Source: Apostichopus japonicus
Taxonomy: Eukaryota; Echinodermata; Holothuroidea; Aspidochirotida; Stichopodidae
Reading direction: 5' to 3'
DNA length: 64,000 nt
Assembly (NCBI RefSeq): GCF_037975245.1
Contig: NC_092568.1
Span: forward strand, 26,098,501-26,162,500
Positions within the stretch are counted from its first letter, which is position 1, and every line of letters starts with the position of its first letter. Below the pieces are notes generated by a model. It did not search any database and was not told the DNA's origin. It worked only from the letters and a program-made list of their open reading frames with translations. Positions 1 through 11,500 of this stretch are shown here, piece after piece. Made by a program: the position numbers and the translations under genes.

Positions 1-546
1 TATTGCAAGAGATATTCATGAATCTTACAATTTTTTTGAATTCATCTCGAAACAGCTGGGAAATGATGTCATATTCGCAATTGTGCCTAAAACATCTCCT
101 GGCTTTCTTTAAAATATTTAGATCGTTCATCCTCAAGGGAAAATCATACTTCTACGCGAAAAAATGACGAAAGTTTAAATACAGTGAACTATGAGAATTG
201 AGCAAACATTTCCAAATACATATTGTATCACATTCCAATGATAAATCAGCAAGATTATGATAGAAAAGTAAACCTCTTGGTATATGTCATGATGACATTG
301 CAGATCACCTACTTTGATCCACGTCCTACAGCATGGAAGGAGTTTTTATCCAATACAAACTATATGACAATCAATCATCCATATCAAAATAAATATTAAA
401 ACAAGTGACCGAAGTCTTTATCTGAATAGTACAAAATATATTTGTACAATAACACGACTTATTATTATCCGCCCAGTTCAGTAACTGATAAAGGCCAGGG
501 TAGATGCTTCATACATGTATTCAAAATGACATCTTGTATATTGTAC

Positions 547-786
547 CTGTCCCTGAGGTTGCTGTTCCATTTGTTGTTGCTGTTGTTGTTGTTGTAGTTG
601 CTGTTGGGCCAATATTTGCTGCTGTTGTAATTGCACTTGCTGTTCCTGATTTAAATGATCAATCTTGATTTGTTGCTGTCCTTGGTTTTGGACTGGGACA
701 CCTTGTTGCTGCTGGACAGGTACCTCATTATTTTGTGCTGCCACAATGGCTATTGTGGCAACCACAAAGAAGAAAACCTTCATCAT
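547..786 (-). CDS. First coding exon of a secreted glutamine-rich protein (partial gene)
   Basis: On the minus strand two adjacent ATGs (786 and 783) open a frame starting MMKVFFFVVATIAIVAA, a clear signal peptide of about 17-18 residues, followed by a region of about 60 residues dominated by Gln with some Val and Pro. The frame runs to a good 5' splice site (CAG|GTACAA, exon end 547). Just upstream of the ATG is a plausible acceptor (TTGTTACAG), so the 5' UTR may lie in an earlier exon. About 80 codons are visible. I found no convincing second exon in 1-546, so the rest of the gene probably lies off the left edge. I do not recognise the protein. A short signal peptide plus polar low-complexity N-terminus occurs in several secreted or ER-lumen proteins, so no function is assigned. 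The poly-Gln tract may be polymorphic in length. Confidence 0.45.
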
Positions 787-2226
787 TGCTGTAACAAAGC
801 TTTCTTCAACCTTCAAAAACGGTGAAAATACTAAATGAGCTGCAAGATATATTAACGTAACTAAACAATTAAAGACGGTTACCACAGAACCTCACCACAT
901 TCAACCTTATTTTTCATGGAAACTTGCTATACGATATGTTACATATCACACTTATGTCACAAAGGGTGTTTATTACTTCAAAAGTACTTATGTTAGGTAT
1001 CAACGCAAACATGTAGAAGCAAGGCTAGCTTACACGTTTTCAGAGCTCGTGCTAGCGAAAGAAACTTTGAATATTATCATTGTACAATAATCTGAGCTCA
1101 AGCTGTTAATTGCATTGTTCAGGCAAACTAACAGCACCTGTTTGGACAAGGAGCAATCCATCATAATTTCTTTTTAGTAAAACACACTGTAGTAACTTTG
1201 GACCATCTACATCTACAGTACAGTAAGCTTAGAAGATTCTGTCTTAGAAAGCAACTTATCCTAGTACTAGTAGTACAGAAGTATTAGTATTACATACTGG
1301 ATTACTGTTGAAGTCAAGAGTGAAACATATGCATATGCCTGTATGAAAGTATTTCATACCCTGCTTGAAATATTTCATGGCCTCATATCCATTCTGGGCC
1401 ACACACCGACATATGCCTAGTATTGAGTTAATAAAGTACACTACAGTAACGTGTTAATACATAACAATATAACACTAACAAGTAGGCTAGGTTTTATCTG
1501 ACATCGTTAGGCTAACAATAATAAACGTGTTTCAGTAAATTCAACGCGATAGATGCAGTGATCCTCTCGGAAATACACTGCTGCTAAGGAGTGATAAGAA
1601 GCATACCATGTACCTTTCTACTTTAGATCAGGGAATATCGGGTTTTTTAACCGAGATTTAAAGGTCGGACTCGGAGGTTATCAGCAGGAGGTAAGCATTA
1701 CGTGTAGTTTACACAAGAACAGCTGATGAAGATTTAAAGGCTGCCCAGTTTGCCCAATGGTGCAGTTTGCAGTTTGCCGGTGCTGTTTGCAGTTTGCCCA
1801 ACGGTGCATGGACCTTATTCAATGTCTTTTTGACTACTCTTCTTGTTCTTGGTTCACATGCCTCAATACAACTCTTAAAAAGGAGCTTCAAATTACACAC
1901 AATAAAGTGGCTTGCTTCATACTTAGCCTATGCAGCGCCAAAGATTCCATGTTGGGCAGGAGGAAATTCCCGGTCTTGGATTTTTATCCGTAGAGAGTAC
2001 GTAGAGCTAAATTCATGCACATAAAATCTGTAGTTCTCCCTACCTCACCACCAATTTCACCAAAACCTCCGTTATTCATAATTAGCGGACTCGTTCAAGA
2101 CATCACAATTTCTATGTTACTGTTGATTCTAAGGGTGGTTATAGCTCTAATTTCTACTTCACGGCAATTCAGGAATGGAATGCTCTTCCAAATCATATCA
2201 AATCCATCAAGCCTTCTCGTCTTTTT
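787..2226. other. Intergenic, no gene seen
   Basis: AT-rich DNA without a supported coding exon. Around 1740-1810 a short motif (variants of CAGTTTGC) recurs several times in a row. Open frames here are under 90 codons, overlap one another on both strands and show no family resemblance. Confidence 0.5.
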
Positions 2227-2234
2227 AAAGCATC

Positions 2235-2530
2235 CAGGCGCGTAGCCAAGGGGGGGGGAGCGAAGGGGGAAGCCGCCCCCCTTGAGCATATTTTTTAATT
2301 TTTTTTTAAATGTTTTTATGATATCCCTAGTATATTCAAAAGAGAAAATGCTAAGATGCAACTTACAAGGCCTGGGAAGTGCCATTTCCAGCGATCGATG
2401 TGGGAGGTATTTTCAGCCAAAATTTTCTTGTACGCTTCGCGCCAATCATGGTGGCGCTACGCTTAGATAGTTAGCAATGCCGAATCTACAGTTTCGCCCC
2501 TCCCTTGGCAAATTCCTGGCTATGCGCCTG
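2235..2530. mobile_element. hAT-type MITE, 296 bp, with perfect 8-bp target duplication
   Basis: The element begins CAGGCGCGTAGCCA and ends with the inverted counterpart TGGCTATGCGCCTG. It is flanked on both sides by AAAGCATC (2227-2234 and 2531-2538), an exact 8-bp duplication as expected for hAT transposition. It has no transposase frame. The interior is G-rich next to the left end, then AT-rich, with a segment (about 2370-2465) resembling parts of the copies near 32060-32185 and 56930-56980. Confidence 0.88.
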
Positions 2531-3003
2531 AAAGCATCTCATGTAATATTGGGTGTGGGGGAGGGGGGAGGCACTTTTCAGAATGATGTGCAATATGTGC
2601 GTTGTTATAGAGTCTTATTTATTGGTTTTATTAGAATTTACCTTTGAAAGTGCAATTTTTTGTCTCCAGGGCACCAATGGAAATGCATGGGCCGACGTAC
2701 TGTAGCCCAATGGCCAGGTTTAGCTCCTGTTACTCTTTTTGTTCTTTTCTATCTGTTCCGTTCTATAATGTCCAGATCTGTTATATTTTGTATTTTGAAC
2801 AATCTGAGTGCGAATAAAACAAACAAACAAAGAGTTTGTGGAACAAACCTGTGCCAAACAAATCGGTAATCAAAACGCACTATAACATGAAGGAAAAAAA
2901 TGTGTTTTTGTTCAAACCGTGCGATTCCTAGACGTGAACAATACGACAAAGACACTCTCTCTCCACTGATAGTGTTTTATCTGATTTGGTGGAAGTATAG
3001 CTA

Positions 3004-3494
3004 CAGGGCCGTCTTAAGAGATCACCGGGCCCTGGGCCCAGCAATGGAGCGGGGCCTCTCAATCAAGTGAGTTCGAAAAAGTTGCGTGAAAAATTGACAT
3101 CCTTGACAATCGCTCAAGCATAGACATGCCTGCATTTACCACCCCTCTCTCAGATATCGCGCATAAAGCATAAAACTTTAGCTGAATAACATACGTGATA
3201 TATCTAAAAGCTGAAATACATTATAGAAGAGTAATCTTCCAGTTGCCCTCCATCCCTTCCCTAACAATATTCCAGGGTTGCCAACTCAGATTCGAATATT
3301 TAATGTCAAACTCTCAAGTGTTTCACCAACTCTCGTCACAAGTTGTCAGGTATCGAATTCAATCAGGCATAATGGCCTATTCTATAAGTTTTCCTCCCAG
3401 ATTAAGACATGGGGTTACTACGATTTCGGGGCCCCTGACATCGCGGGGCCCTGGGCCATGGCCCAGTGGGCCCATGCGTTAAGACGGCCCTGAC
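3004..3494. mobile_element. hAT-like MITE with CAGGGCCGTCTTAA ends, about 490 bp
   Basis: The terminal inverted repeats read CAGGGCCGTCTTAA at 3004 and the complement TTAAGACGGCCCTG at 3479-3492. Both ends continue into GGGCCC-rich subterminal sequence. GTATAGCTA occurs immediately before the left end (2995-3003) and again at 3495-3503, so the target duplication is visible with a two-base offset (AC) at the right end. There is no transposase coding capacity, so it would have been mobilised in trans. Confidence 0.8.
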
Positions 3495-3503
3495 GTATAG
3501 CTA

Positions 3504-5540
3504 TATCCAGTGTTTCTGGCCAATTTGCTATATTCACAGACGGAGGCCGAATACTACGTGAACGTGCACGTTCCTCAGACACGCAGAACAAAATACTGTG
3601 AGGTGTTACGCGAGAAAGTGAAATTAGCTTTATTTTTTAATGTTGTTGTGCCGAGCCAAGGGATCGATCTACCTAAGTGTTATTATTTTTAAACGTTTCA
3701 AGGACTGGTAATTTTAACTGCTTTTCATTCCGTATCCCATCCGTCATCACTTGAATCAAGCTAAGTTTTGGATATAACAGGTACTAGTACTAGGCCTACA
3801 GTCACTGCATACGATAGCAACACTGAGAATAGTATAGGCTTAGGCCTCTAGGCTAAAGCATGTGCCTTTTCAATCAGCCTACAGTACGCAAAATATGATA
3901 ATGTTGTTGCGCTTAGCGAAACATATTACTGGTGGCTAGCCTATATTTAGGCCTAATGCAAACACATCTGCCGTTGGTGTATTTTGGAAAACTAACAGGC
4001 AGTCTTGAGGAAGATGCTTAGGTTAAGGTGACCAGATGCCCCTGAATTGTGGGGACAGTCCCTGATTCCAATGTTTCGTCCCAGATTAACAAGTGTTTCT
4101 GTTTCTCCGTTTCTGTTTCTATGGTTGAACAAAGTTGTTTGAAACCCCATTTTCCAATTCACAAACCTGAATAACTAACTCCACAGAAGACTCTGTTCAA
4201 AGCACTTCCAAAACAAGCAGCATTTTTCATTAGGTTTTGGACGCTAGGGTTATTAGGTGGTAAATTATATGAAATATAAAAGTACGTCACTCACCTCAAA
4301 CACTACAGTCCTATTTGCGCTAGGTCGCCGTCTCGTACGAATCCTACAGACAGGATCCAATTAAAAATCCAAACACAAATTCCGCTATCAAAATCCTAAT
4401 CCATAAAAACAATTCGCCCGGAAGCGGGGGCAACACATATCCGATTTGATATTGAATAAAAGTCGGGAAAAACAAAAGTTTTCCGTTTAAGCGTAATTTC
4501 GTCGTAAGTATAAGCGTTGTCGATCCGTTGAATATCGTAATCCAAGTCCTAGTCGTAAGTCGTAAGTAGCTATATATTCTATCGTTGTGTGACAGATTTC
4601 GCTTATCGTTCGTCGGAATAAAACCATCCATTGTTCTATCGAAACCAATGTCTCTTGACCTAGAATTAGTCATGACATTGATGGAGTGATTATCGATCAT
4701 AATTAATCTTATAAAAATGAGGGCGCACTTCCGATTTAAGAAAAGTGAAGTCCTCTACAAGGTCAACAGAATCTGGTCTCTGGTATGGTGTCAAACCAGG
4801 AATCTAAAGTTAATGAAGTGGACACTCATACCGCTACACCATGCATAATCGGAATGCAACACCGTTGGTAAATTATTGCGGAGGAATTAAAGACTACCTC
4901 CCATTTATATGTATAAAACCTATCTTGGAAGCCATGTGAATGAAAATCCAAACATCTCATACATATTAAAGCATTCATTGTAAAGCTGTGAGCTCATAGT
5001 ATGAGGGTATTCAAAAATCGGTTGTACTTCTTAAATATAGTGTTGCCACTATAGTGTTCAGTCGCACTTATGTAGCTTCTTGCAGCTTAGCCTCCATTGT
5101 GACTGAGCATCCTTCTTAAACTGGAGCTTCAGGGAACCAATTAGTAACAAGCCCCAAAATGATATAATATGGCATTGTATTAAAAACAGAACTACTATTG
5201 TTAACCATTTCGTGACTCATAATGCTTTTCCATCTCTTCTGTATTTTTGCATATACAGTAGGTCTGTAAATTATTTACATTACAAAATTAAAAACGGGAA
5301 ATCTTTTTATAGCTATTGGTACTAACATGTACCAAGTCGATAAAAACCATTCAGAACTTCGTAACAGCAATATTTTTGATTTCAGTAAACTTGATGGATA
5401 TCCTGTCTTTTTCCCTTCATTTTTCTGATTATGTTTTATTAATCTTGTTGAGATTCCTTATTGTTATATTACATGGTCGTGCCACTAACTCTGCTTATAT
5501 GGACAGTTACATTCGTTGTCTTTTGCTCTTGTTTTTGCAG
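3504..5540. other. Upstream region of TAF1A; no coding exon seen
   Basis: Contains a stretch rich in TAGGCCTA/TAGGCTA words (about 3785-3965), a short run of CGTAAGT-like repeats near 4545-4570, and a tRNA-like segment on the minus strand (4781-4844). The TAF1A promoter and any non-coding first exon should be in or before this stretch, but I could not place them. Confidence 0.4.
4781..4844 (-). repeat. tRNA-like (SINE head) sequence
   Basis: Read on the minus strand, GCATGGTGTAGCGGTATGAG (from 4844) resembles a tRNA 5' end with an A-box. About 30 bases further is GGTTTGACACC (4797-4787), one mismatch from the B-box consensus GGTTCGANNCC. The acceptor stem does not close well, so this is better read as a tRNA-derived SINE head or a decayed tRNA pseudogene than as a working tRNA. 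The 3' limit of the repeat is not visible. Confidence 0.4.
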
Positions 5541-5561
5541 ATCCTACAGATTGCAGCAACC
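5541..5561 (+). other. TAF1A: Probable 5' UTR part of the TAF1A start exon
   Basis: A strong acceptor (pyrimidine tract then TTTTTGCAG ending at 5540) precedes the start ATG by 21 bases. This suggests that a non-coding first exon lies further upstream. That exon was not identified. Confidence 0.5.
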
Positions 5562-8500
5562 ATGCATAAAGTTGAAGATAAAACTAAGCCATCACAGGAA
5601 AAGTTGAAAAAACAATACACTAAAGTCCTACCTGGTCTCAGGGATGCTATAGATGGTGAGCATTGTCACTTTCATTATACAGTAGTATAAACATTGGTAG
5701 TAAAACAATGAGGTTTGGTCAATAGGCTAGCTGCATTGTAGGTGTAACACTCTTTGTAACCCTAGATAACCAAGACTTCCATAAAAAAAAATATTAAAAA
5801 ACTTCAGTACCGTTGGAGAAGCACCACAGAAAGATACATCATTAATGCTTTTTTGGTTTTCTTGCCAGTTAGCACCTCTATCAAGGATGATATGAAGATA
5901 TCTCAACTCAGAGTTCAAGGACACTTGTTGGAAAGTGTAATGAAAGGGGATTGGCAGGAGGTATGGAAATGTCTACAGGTTTACTACCATGCCAAGGCTT
6001 GTCAATTTATTTGTGAACAAAAACCCAAATGGTGTGAGATATGGCAGGCAAGTTATATTATTTTTGGTTATTAAATTATTCTGTGACTAAATGAAACATT
6101 TCACAAATTACAAGTTGATTTTCATGGTTTTCACATTTTGTGGAGGGAAGGGGTGGGGTGGGGGCGAGATTTTGGCTTGTAGGAGGATGAAAGCAGGAAC
6201 AGACTTCGTGTAGCCTTCGTAGAGATTTGTTGTATTATTGCACACTTGGCATTCCTTATTACTGTTCACCTGATTTAAAGTTGTATGATTCAAAATACAA
6301 GATGGACGTTGCCAAGTAAAGTTTAAATACTACATTAGCTTTGTATATTTGTTATTGTTTTCCAACATTAAAGAACCCAATATGCCACAGTGAATTTTCC
6401 CACCGAAAGCAAAGAGGGGTCAGGTGTATCAATCATTTCCCATAGTAGGTACCATAATGGGAATGAGATGGCAGTATGTGCTGTTGTGCACATGACTTAT
6501 CTAGATCTCAACGCTGAATGATTGGTAGTTAAGGTCCAGTTGAAAAGCCTGTCATAGTGACATTGAAAGTGACTGTATGTTTCTTTTTAATATTTTACCC
6601 AAAGTGCCACCTATAGATTTTGAAGGCACTTACGTAGTTATGATTTTCTATGGAGAGATTTTTTGCCAGGTGTAGAAGACAGTCTGAGCAGTCGAAATAT
6701 AAATATTTTGTAAATAAAGAGTAAAGGAAAATACAGATAGGAAGAGAAGAAATAGAGCATTGAACTTTGACCTGAGATCACTGCAGGTTTTGAATTCCAT
6801 TCTAGCCAAATATTTCTTTGCTCCTATCTCATCAGTAAAATTTTAATTAGTCTAAATTGCCTTTAGTTGTTGGCAACATTTTATATTACTTTGGGAGGAG
6901 ATATTGTGGAAATAGACCAACTTACCAATAGAGCAAACAAACTCTTATGAAAAGGTTGAGCTTATTTATATTCACATTTGTTTATGATTGATTGATTGAT
7001 TGATTTAGTTATGCATTAAATTCATTTATTCATTTTCTTTTCCTATTCACGATTAGGTTGGCGCAGAATGCCTTTCCAGACTGCCAGATAAGACCGAGTT
7101 TGAGAGATCTGTGTTTTACAGGTAAGTTCATTTATCAACAGTTAAGTGTTGTGGTAAATAAAAAACTACCCTAAACATAGTTTTCTGCTTTTGCATCTGT
7201 GTATTATGAATAATCTGAGATTTTTAATGATCATAGTGAATCATTATGGAAAATTACAAATTGATATACTGTAATATGAATCGTTTGACATTTTCAGTTT
7301 TCGAGTCAAAGTAATTGACCAACTTATATGGATACAAAAAATTGGAATAGAATTGGGACATGAACATTCAGAATAACAGATATAAGTTTGCAGGCATCCA
7401 GTCGATAAAATGGTTGCTCTCCTTAATTTTCTTTTTCCGAAGAGAAATCTGCAAGCACGACAGATTCAGACGAAACCATGTTTCGGCGGAGTATATCCTG
7501 TATCTCATCGCCAATGGTAACTTAGATGAAGCACAAGATCTGAGAAGGACCCCTCTGCCTACATTCAAATACCTGGCCGACAAATTTCACATTGAGCTAG
7601 AAACGGAATGGGAATTAAGAAGGTTTGCTTTATCTGGTATGTTGCTTTACTTACAATGGTTGAAGGAAACCGATGACCAAACTGCTATGGAGAATGAGAA
7701 AGATGAAGAGGGTATGGAACCTTAATATTCTCTTGAAATCATTTTGTAAATAGACTCATCTAGCATTGCAAAACATTTGAAATTGACCAACCAGTTAACA
7801 CCCCCCCCCCCCAAAAAAAACACTCATCTTCCATGATCCTCAACTGTTGTAAGACAACCAAAACAAAACAATGTGAACTGTCTCCTTCACTTCTGCTTTT
7901 GCTCCTGCTCTGTTTGTGATTTTTCGGAATATTGAGTCATTTGTTTAATTCGCCTACATGGCCGAGAATATGTACTTGTGGTTTGCTTCTGTTGGGAATA
8001 AAAAACAAAATCATGATAGCATTTTGTATTGGGAAAAAATGAATCTTCCTTATTGTGTCATATTTATAAAATGCATCTGACAACATCAGAATGGATGATG
8101 TCTTCAGGGAACTTCAGCTGTAAATGTCGATCATTTACCCCTCAGAGGAACAGAATATTTCTACACAAAAGATCAATTTTGAGGAAATTCTAAGTACAGA
8201 GAACTTTTGACAAGCCAATATGTGTCTGATTTCAATATAAGGATAAATTAACAACAGTAGTAAAATAATGTTAGTGAAGTTTTTGAAGGGTATCTGCCCA
8301 GATGACATCACAGACACCCCCCCCCCCTACCCAGCTGTGGTTCAGTCTCCTGGAGTAGTCAAAGGTTTAGTGAGCCAAAATTGGTTGCATTCAAAACAAC
8401 CATATCTCAAGTTTAGTGTTAGCTATATTGAGATGGAGTTTTCAACTAGCAGTGTGTGGAATATTTTTGTCTTCAATATAAGTTTCACATTGGTTGTCAC

Positions 8501-11500
8501 CTGAAAGTCCCTTTCAGTTAAAGTGACATTTTCTACACATGGCCCCAGCCATTATAATCAATCATTGTGATAGCATTAATTGTCATGAACAAATTTTCCC
8601 CAAACAGCAAGAATTATCCTCATTCCATTTGGAAGATTTAATGTTCCTTCACACACAAGGCTGGAGACTTGATCAAGTCTAAATATGACATCATTACTGA
8701 GCCACATGTGTTTCATTTTTCCATTGTTTCTCTTTAATTATTTCCATGTTTATTTTCAGCAAATGGAGATGGATTTTGCAAAAGTTTACTCTAAAAGAGT
8801 AGAGAGAGAGCTTTTATCATGACCAAATGATGGCATTGGTTCCAGTTTCAGCACTGTTAACAAACTTAACATTCTGCGTCTTGAAAAAATTGACAAGAAT
8901 AACAAAGAGAGAAAGAAAAAGGTTTTAGATCCTAATGACACTATGACATCACAGATTTACAAAATGTCAGCAGCTCCCAAAGAGAACCTTTAAACTAGGA
9001 TATCTCCTTAAGAAGGAGCAAGATTTTTCTTCGTGGTTTAGAGGCTGAGTGGGGCTGGTTCTTCAAACGTTGTTTAGTAAAGCCAAAGATAATGGTTGGA
9101 TTTTGTGTTCTCTTTAAACGCAGTCTCTCACTGGACGTAACCTCACCGTACTCCTAGGTTTAGTCAAATGAGCAATTTGAGAAATTGTTTTTGTGTTTCT
9201 TCCTGTCGATTAATTTCAAGTGTATATATATATATCAAATATGCTTTATCATTCAATTTTAAATCAATAGATGAACATCCTGATAGAGACAAACCTTCCA
9301 GAAAAGCAGACCTTGCCATGCAGGCTATCTGCCAGTTTGTGCGTGTGACAAATGAGCCTGGTGTCTGGGATATATTTATCACCAAACTGGCAGAGGTAAA
9401 GATGTAGAATGGATCACCTTTTGATCAGAGCATATTCATAGTGTTCCTGGTCTAACAGCATTCATAGCGTACAAAACTGTATACAGCAATGAAAACTTTG
9501 AGAATGTTTCAGATTTGATTACAAATTCCAAAGGCAATACAATTCAGGACTTTAGAGTACTTCATGTGTATGTTTCCTAATTGGGAAAACATTTATTTTT
9601 TTAGCAGTTCATATCCTATCTTGAAACTTAAATGTCTGTAGTGCACCAAACCATGTATGGTTGTTACTGGGACTTTGCCAAAAATTATTTTGATTGCCAA
9701 AGAAGGATCAAGGAGTTTTATTCATGGTATGTAGAGACACACAGATGATGCGAGAATATATTACCTATAGTGTAAATAATATACATAAGACTTTCTTGCT
9801 AGAATATATATTATGTGATAAAATTGAGAGTATATTATTAGTAGGTTTACCTGTATCATATAGGAAAAATAGAATATTATTTATAATATGAGAGCAAGAG
9901 AGTCGTAAGAGGTCACTCCATTTTAAAGGGTGTGAAGACTCGCACAAAAAGAAATGTCTAATGCCGGTAATCTGACCTAGTTTCGAATAAGGTGTAACAG
10001 AAGTGTTAGACACCACCATCGATCACAGAAAATACACACACACAGCTTGCTACTGTCGGTAATTAGACATTAGTGTAGTCAGTACATACAGCTGCAGTCA
10101 ATACCCACAGCACAGTGTACAAACAATACAGCAATGGACATCTCAGGTCCAGCTAAAGATAACAAGGTATCATGTTTCATTACTGTCTGCATTTTGTAGT
10201 GACACAAACAAAACGTCACTTGCAATCAATGGAAAGTTAACGTTTTCAGATGGCCGCACACGGTTCGGGGCGAGTCTTCAATGCCTTTAAGATGGGAGAC
10301 AAATCATCGCCAGTGATTTTCCTGACTCAAAATTGAGTCATGAATCTGAATCAAATTATTATCTGCATTGGGTAAAAGTTGACAAATTGGTAATGAACAA
10401 CACTGGCAAGCAGAACAATGATAGATCAGATTGATATGAAAGCCTGGTGGTGCTGAGCATCTCACAGGTATTAAAACTGTTGTGATGTGTGCTTTTGGTA
10501 TGAAAAGCATGTTTAGATTTAGTGCAAAATCCTGCTTCAGATAAAAAGGATAAGCGATAACTGTAGCATTCACGTATGATTTAAGGATCACCAATTTGAA
10601 CTACAACTTTTTCATGACCTTTCTACCTTAATGTTGATATTTTATATAGAAAGTATATGTTTCTTTGTTTTCCTTTTGGCATATAGTTGTACCAGTACTT
10701 GAATCAGCCAGAAAAAGCTGAAGCAACGTATCGAAGATACTGGCAGTTGAACCCGCAAAATCCGAATGCACCCAAGTTTTTGTACAACTTCTTAAAGTCA
10801 TCTGGGGAGTCTCATACCAAACTTATAGAAGTGTTGCAAGTAAGTAGTTGTAAGCAGTTGGTGAAATTTTGTAGGCTAAAGAATTTTGTAGTGTCTTTTC
10901 TTCATGCAAGCAGTGTTCTGAAATTTACTTTACTTTTATCCATAATAAATCACTGATTGAAATTGATTCATTCAACTGAAATTTGGCTGCCATGATTAAA
11001 ATCATAAAAGGTCGGTTTGGACCTCAAATATTACTTGATAGTTTCCTTAAATGCTTTTGTTCCATTGTGTATATACTATTCTGTTGATTGGAATTACAGG
11101 TATCAATTTCACCCCTTTTCTCTATTCTACTTTGTTTCGTGAATTTGATGGTAAATATGGCTTTTCTAAATATGATGTAAGAGAGGGAAACACTGTTAGC
11201 TAACTGCTGCATCTACTGCCTGTGTAGGTAAACCATCTACATGTGAAGAAGATTCTGATAGGATGAAAACGTCAGACCCTCTAAACTTATACATAAGTAT
11301 TATGTAGTTTGGAAGGTGGTACATCCAACTTTATTAAATGTATTCTAGTGTGTCTCCAAACTTGCTGGATAAAATGTGTAAAAATGGCCGGGATGCTTTA
11401 CATTGAACAATACACTTTGAATGTTTCTCTGATGGTTGTAGAACAATTATTTTAAAAATACTCATGCTTCTGTTCCAAACGTTGTTAAAAGTGAAACAAG

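Noticed and set aside
1-130. Open frames on both strands at the left edge (+ containing GNDVIFAIVPKTS, - starting MNDLNILKK)
   Set aside because: Both look protein-like over about 36-43 codons but run off the window. They cannot both be real, have no recognisable family, and do not join in phase to the exon at 547-786.
7293-7373. Possible alternative TAF1A exon after TTTTCAG
   Set aside because: The frame ends in a stop after about 25 codons and shows no family match. The acceptor at 7442 gives the conserved continuation.
8758-8800. Possible extra TAF1A exon after TTTATTTTCAG
   Set aside because: In the phase required by the preceding exon the frame hits TAA within eleven codons. The join 7711 to 9271 gives the conserved protein instead.
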